This document shows positions 60,335 to 64,000 of a DNA stretch of 64,000 nucleotides, piece after piece (position 1 is the first letter of the stretch; each line of letters begins with the position of its first letter). A program made the translations under genes and the position numbers. Source of the stretch: Deltaproteobacteria bacterium (GTDB lineage: Bacteria; Myxococcota_A; Polyangia; Polyangiales; Ga0077539); contig JAUXYJ010000023.1 of NCBI GenBank assembly GCA_030694465.1, forward strand, positions 434,001-498,000. The letters are read 5' to 3'. A model generated the notes under the pieces. The model ran no database searches. It saw only the letters and a program-made list of their open reading frames with translations, and was not told the origin of the DNA.

Positions 60335-61344
60335 AATATTCCTCGACGTGAGATCGAAATCGTAGCGCCGAGGTCACTGGGCGCGCCTCCAAAGGTCTCA
60401 CTCGACCGGCTCCGAGACATCACACTGCTTCGCTCACTGAGGGTGTCGTCCAGCAGCTGTGAGACCGCGCTCATCACGTTCGCCAGACTTGGGCGCCGCT
60501 CAAGCGCACGATTCGCCCAAGAAGCTGGCCCCAAGCTCACCGTCCGCAGCGCGGCCCACTCGGGCACCAGCGACTGGGGCGGGTCATCCACAATGACTAC
60601 CGTGGGCGACTCATCGAGAGTCACAAGCCTCGCCCCGAGCGCCTCGAACCCGGCCCGCATCACAGAGCGCATGAGCGCATCAGAGGTCTCACACGCGATC
60701 AATTGACCTGCAAATACCCCTGGAAGAAGCGACTGCGCGGTGTCCAGCACGTTGGCCGACAGACCGACCAGGTCCGCCCCCGCGCGCAGAGCCATGACAT
60801 GCTGCGCCGTGGTCGCGCCCTCGATGACGACCATGAGCAGCCCCTCACCCAGTCGATCACGCGCCTCGCGGATCGCTTGGCTCTTTGCCTCGTGGCTCTC
60901 GATCACACACACGCCCTGCGGCCGCGTCGCGAGGTCGCTGAGGCTCCGATGGACAAACGCGCTTTGCACGGTTCCGAGTAAATTCTCTGAGAAATCTCCG
61001 ATGAGATGGATCGGTGCCGAGCTCGACAAGCGAAGCGATGCGATCGGTCGGGGGCTCTCGCTCAGCTGTGCATCCAGCGCGCGAGACAGCGCGATCGCCT
61101 GCCCATGCCAACGTTCGCCCTGCGATTCAAGGGCTCGTTCAAGCTCAGCAGCATGCTGACCCACGCTGGTAAAACCCAGGCTCGAAGCGGTCCCTGCCAA
61201 CCGATGGGACTCGACGCAGAGCGCGTGTTGCATGGCCTTTGAGTCATCTCGCAGCGCCAACCGCGACAGCCTCTCGATCGTCGCGCGCGAGGTCCAGAGC
61301 GACCACCCAAACGCGTCCCGAACGGTATCAATGCTGTACGTCAC
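60331..61344 (-). CDS. HPt-domain protein with degenerate receiver-like regions
   Basis: 337 residues from GTG 61344, chosen for a strong upstream AGGGGGAG. A frame extending to 61482 has no better start. Residues 8-95 form an HPt helical bundle with HALCVESHRLAGTASSLGF, where His47 is the likely phospho-acceptor. Two later alpha/beta regions (about 115-205 and 230-310) resemble receiver folds but lack the full acidic and Lys set (for instance VVIVDDPPQSLVP). It is coupled to the kinase-receiver gene downstream and may hand a phosphoryl group to Asp388 of that protein. Confidence 0.7.
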   Translation of the reverse strand: MTYSIDTVRDAFGWSLWTSRATIERLSRLALRDDSKAMQHALCVESHRLAGTASSLGFTSVGQHAAELERALESQGERWHGQAIALSRALDAQLSESPRPIASLRLSSSAPIHLIGDFSENLLGTVQSAFVHRSLSDLATRPQGVCVIESHEAKSQAIREARDRLGEGLLMVVIEGATTAQHVMALRAGADLVGLSANVLDTAQSLLPGVFAGQLIACETSDALMRSVMRAGFEALGARLVTLDESPTVVIVDDPPQSLVPEWAALRTVSLGPASWANRALERRPSLANVMSAVSQLLDDTLSERSSVMSRSRSSETFGGAPSDLGATISISRRGIL

Positions 61345-61610
61345 GGCTCCCCCTGCAGGCAGCTGAGCGGGCACATGGTTGGCTGTGCGATACGCGTGCT
61401 CATCCGTCAGAATTGCGACTCTACCGCAGTCAACGAGCCTCTGCACGATCCATCGAAGGCACCACAGCGCGACGAACGCCAAGCGCGACGCATGAACGAT
61501 TGGAGCGCTTGCGTTTGGCAGTTGCTTTGCGCTTCATTGCGCAACACGGAGCACCCGAGGCGTGCCAACCTCGCCGGCAGCACTTCGAATCTCTTGGAGA
61601 AAAGCAACTC
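61345..61610. promoter_or_regulatory. Divergent intergenic region, 266 bp
   Basis: Between the HPt gene and the lyase-like gene. No ORF with its own RBS is seen, and no clear operator. It must hold promoters for both units. A ribosome site for the HPt GTG (AGGGGGAG, 61347-61354, minus strand) lies at its left end, and GGAG at 61596-61599 serves the lyase start. Confidence 0.45.
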
Positions 61611-63077
61611 ATGACACGCGCAGCCATCCCAACAACGGGCGAAGACCACGGTGAGATTCTCGCTTCGATGAAGTCCATGCGGGGTCAAGACGCAGACTGG
61701 AAGCACGGGCGAACCTGGAGCCTCGTCTACTTTGCCGGCGACGCGCATCACCAGCTGTTGCAAGACTCGCACAACATGTTCTTCGCCGAAAATGCCCTCA
61801 ATCCGATGGCATTTAAGAGCATCAAGCGCATGGAAGCCGAAGTCATCGCGATGTCCGCGTCCATGCTTCACGGCCCCGATGACGCCTGCGGAACAATGAC
61901 GACGGGCGGCACCGAGTCGATCTTGATGGCGGTCAAAGCAGCGCGCAACCGCGCACGCGCGCGAGGCCCCAAGACGCAACGACCCGAGATCGTCGCGCCC
62001 AGCACGGCTCACCCGGCGTTGATCAAGGCCGCACACTATTTTGGTCTCCACGTGCGAAAAATCCCCGTGGGGCCGGACTATCGCGCCGACGTCCGCGCGA
62101 TGCGCAAAGCCATGAACAAGAACACGGTGCTCTTGTTTGCGAGCGCGCCGCAGTATCCACACGGAGTCATCGATCCCATCGACGAGCTCGGGCGGCTGGC
62201 GCTGGAGTGGGGAGTGCCGTTTCACGTCGACGCGTGCATCGGTGGCTTTGTGCTTCCGTGGATCGAGAAGCTCGGACACGCGCTCCCTACTTTTGATTTT
62301 CGCGTCCCAGGCGTCACGTCCATGAGCGCGGATCTCCACAAGTATGGCTTCGCGGTCAAAGGCGCCTCGGTGGTGATCTACCGTGACATGTCTTACCTAG
62401 AGCATCAGTTCTTCGTCGAGACGGATTTTCCAGGCGGCGTGTATGCGTCGCCAACCATGACGGGCACCCGCGGAGGTGGCCCGATCGCGGCCGCCTGGGC
62501 CGCTCTGCACGCGGTCGGCGAAGATGGCTTCATGGAGCACACTCGCATCGCGATGGACGCCGCACAGCGCCTGCAGCAGGGCATCGTCGCGATCCCCGAG
62601 CTGCAGCTCGTCGGAAAGCCAGACGCGACGCTCGTCGCATGGTGCGCGCGCGACCGAGCGGTAGACATCTACGCGGTCGCAGATCGGCTCGAAGACGCAG
62701 GATGGAGCGTCGATCGACAGCATCGACCCGCGTGCATTCATCACACCGTGACAAGCAACCACGCCACGGTCGTCGACGAGTACCTCGCGGACCTTCGCGA
62801 CGCTGTAGCCTTTGTAAAATCGCACCCCGAAGTCTCGGCACGGGGCAACGCTGCGATGTATGGGATGATGGCCAAGATCCCCTTTCGAGGGATGGTCAAA
62901 CAAGGCGTCGTGCAGGTGCTTCGTGGCATGTATGGCCCAGACGCCGCCACGTTTGATCCGACAAAAGTCGGCCAAGACGACGGGGTCATGGGCAAGGTGA
63001 TGGACGTTGTGGGACCCACGCTCAACAAGGTCCTCGATCAGGTCGATCGCATGCGCGACGCCGTACGATCGCGCTGA
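61611..63077 (+). CDS. PLP-dependent lyase, sphingosine-1-phosphate lyase-like
   Basis: 488 residues from ATG 61611. A group II PLP-decarboxylase fold: GTMTTGGTESILMA (about 94-107), FHVDACIGGF with the Asp that pairs with the pyridine nitrogen, and SADLHKYGFAVKGASVVIYRD with the PLP Lys244. The 'HKYGFA.KGaSvv.YR' block and overall order fit the S1P lyase (DPL1) branch better than glutamate or aromatic decarboxylases. It would split a long-chain phospho-base into a fatty aldehyde and phosphoethanolamine. Sphingolipids are known from several Bacteroidota and Myxococcota. Divergent from the HPt-kinase unit. Confidence 0.85.
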   Translation: MTRAAIPTTGEDHGEILASMKSMRGQDADWKHGRTWSLVYFAGDAHHQLLQDSHNMFFAENALNPMAFKSIKRMEAEVIAMSASMLHGPDDACGTMTTGGTESILMAVKAARNRARARGPKTQRPEIVAPSTAHPALIKAAHYFGLHVRKIPVGPDYRADVRAMRKAMNKNTVLLFASAPQYPHGVIDPIDELGRLALEWGVPFHVDACIGGFVLPWIEKLGHALPTFDFRVPGVTSMSADLHKYGFAVKGASVVIYRDMSYLEHQFFVETDFPGGVYASPTMTGTRGGGPIAAAWAALHAVGEDGFMEHTRIAMDAAQRLQQGIVAIPELQLVGKPDATLVAWCARDRAVDIYAVADRLEDAGWSVDRQHRPACIHHTVTSNHATVVDEYLADLRDAVAFVKSHPEVSARGNAAMYGMMAKIPFRGMVKQGVVQVLRGMYGPDAATFDPTKVGQDDGVMGKVMDVVGPTLNKVLDQVDRMRDAVRSR

Positions 63078-63107
63078 AATATTGCACACGCACTGAGTCC
63101 GCCGCGT

Positions 63108-64000
63108 ATGAACGCACGCTCGCCTGTCAACATGATGAACGCACCCGCGGCCATTCGGTCGTGGCGTGGTGCGATGGATCGTTGCAGTCGGATCATCGGG
63201 CTCGACACCTCGCACGTGCGGTGGCTCTTGCGTGTGCTCGATGCAAGATCTCCGCGCCTGATGCCAAGCCTTCTGACAGCAGATTTCTCTGCAAATGAGC
63301 TGCGCCATTGGTCACTGGACGAACGCACCGACGACGAGCCCATCGATGAAATCTTGCGACTCGCGGTAGCCGCCATGCGCGACCCAACGTTCGTGAGACT
63401 GTTCGCTCTGACCGCGCGATGGGATCCCGAAGGCGACATCGACGCAGACTGTGCAGACACACTCCAGCCCGCCCTCTCGGACTGGTGGAACGACTCGCCC
63501 ACACAGACCCCAAGCGCAAGTCGCGCGAGCAGCGCAGCAAGCACGATGCTCTCACTGCTCGGATTTCTGGACCCCGAGATGAGGCAAGACCCTCGGGGCA
63601 CACGCTGCGCGGTCAAGATTGTCCTTGCGCTCTACGGCTCACTCGAAGGCGACGAAGCCCTTGAGCTTCGTGCGCTGGCCGATCCGCTCAACCGATGGCT
63701 CGACAACGAGCCGGTCGATCTCGACGCGCTGATGTCTTCTCTCGATCGATATCGCGCGACCACGAGCATGCTGTTTGGCTCGACCTCGAACTTCAGCAAC
63801 AACCGATATCGGCTCGCGTTCTTTCAGCAGTGCGCCTACGGCATCGAGGGCGCGGTGCGACTCATTCGCGCGCCTGGCATTACCATCGCGTCGAACCTCG
63901 TCGAGACAAGCTGCTCGTTTTGGGGCCGTTGGCAGCGGCGAGATCGCGATTTCTCACTGGGAATCGCCTCGGATGCTAAGCCTCAGCTGCCGGGGGCTGC
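63108..64000 (+). CDS. Unknown protein, 3' end cut by window
   Basis: A frame of at least 297 codons is open from ATG 63108 to the window end without a stop, so the C-terminus is missing. The readable part is helical and soluble, rich in Leu, Ala, Asp and Arg (MNARSPVNMMNAPAAIRSW, LDTSHVRWLLRVLDARSPRLM, LRLAVAAMRDPTFVRLFALT, FGSTSNFSNNRYRLAFFQQ). No motif is recognised and there is no signal peptide. It starts 30 bp after the lyase-like gene on the same strand and could share its transcript. Confidence 0.6.
   Translation, partial: MNARSPVNMMNAPAAIRSWRGAMDRCSRIIGLDTSHVRWLLRVLDARSPRLMPSLLTADFSANELRHWSLDERTDDEPIDEILRLAVAAMRDPTFVRLFALTARWDPEGDIDADCADTLQPALSDWWNDSPTQTPSASRASSAASTMLSLLGFLDPEMRQDPRGTRCAVKIVLALYGSLEGDEALELRALADPLNRWLDNEPVDLDALMSSLDRYRATTSMLFGSTSNFSNNRYRLAFFQQCAYGIEGAVRLIRAPGITIASNLVETSCSFWGRWQRRDRDFSLGIASDAKPQLPGA

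Noticed and set aside
352-61100. Frequent GCGATCGC octamers, similar to cyanobacterial HIP1
   Set aside because: They are common but mostly fall where Ala-Ile-Ala codons are expected in GC-rich DNA, so no special role can be claimed by eye.
1-64000. tRNA, rRNA, insertion sequences and CRISPR arrays
   Set aside because: I looked for conserved tRNA arms, rRNA stretches, transposase motifs and regularly spaced repeats and saw none.

Overview
The window is 64 kb of dense, GC-rich bacterial DNA (about 65% GC by eye) with no rRNA, tRNA, insertion sequence or CRISPR array that I can see. The gene style points to a Polyangia/Sandaracinaceae-like member of the Myxococcota. Many lipoproteins carry a lipobox followed by an Asp/Ala/Ser-rich linker. 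There are Cys-rich lipoproteins, an OmpA protein with thrombospondin type 3 repeats, an FG-GAP/UnbV lipoprotein, a Ser/Thr kinase, and many alpha/beta hydrolases. This assignment rests on gene style, not on a marker gene.

Layout. 1-6.9 kb: the C-terminal part of a YfhO-like membrane protein, two divergent lipoproteins, and a GMC oxidoreductase with its small partner. 6.9-12.3 kb: macro-domain and endonuclease/exonuclease/phosphatase operon, Kelch lipoprotein, PPP-type phosphatase, membrane protein. 12.4-17 kb: FG-GAP/ASPIC lipoprotein, a DUF1285-like gene and two unknowns. 17-25.5 kb: Old Yellow Enzyme, a triple-LCCL lipoprotein, VLCAD-like acyl-CoA dehydrogenase, and an operon of OmpA-TSP3, Cys-rich lipoprotein and lipase. 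25.5-37.1 kb: cytochrome c, an Ogt-AlkA DNA-repair fusion, TPR protein, SDR-Lhr helicase operon, rhomboid protease, M20 peptidase. 37.1-51.2 kb: an extracytoplasmic block of Cys-rich lipoproteins, a giant lipase-like lipoprotein, an MVL/ricin lectin, a purple-acid-phosphatase-like lipoprotein and hydrolases. 51.3-53.9 kb: trmB and hisB-hisH-hisA. 54-58.9 kb: epimerase and acyltransferase pair, secreted proteins. 58.9-64 kb: an HPt protein overlapping a Ser/Thr kinase-receiver fusion, a divergent sphingosine-1-phosphate-lyase-like enzyme, and a gene cut by the window end.

Genes are packed tightly. Many pairs overlap by 4 bases (ATGA) and several convergent genes are less than 50 bp apart, so operon structure is clear.

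The most unusual signal is not a gene. A 20-bp perfect palindrome, ACCCGGCGACGTCGCCGGGT, recurs across the window: seven copies match at 18 or more of 20 positions, and two more are weaker. Two perfect copies sit in the short gaps between convergent genes; others lie in frame in disordered linkers of unrelated proteins, where they often encode Pro-Ala-Thr-Ser-Pro. A second dispersed quasi-palindrome, CAGYGAAATCRCTG, and an over-represented heptamer, TGCAAAT, were also found. None of these is explained by the genes that carry them.
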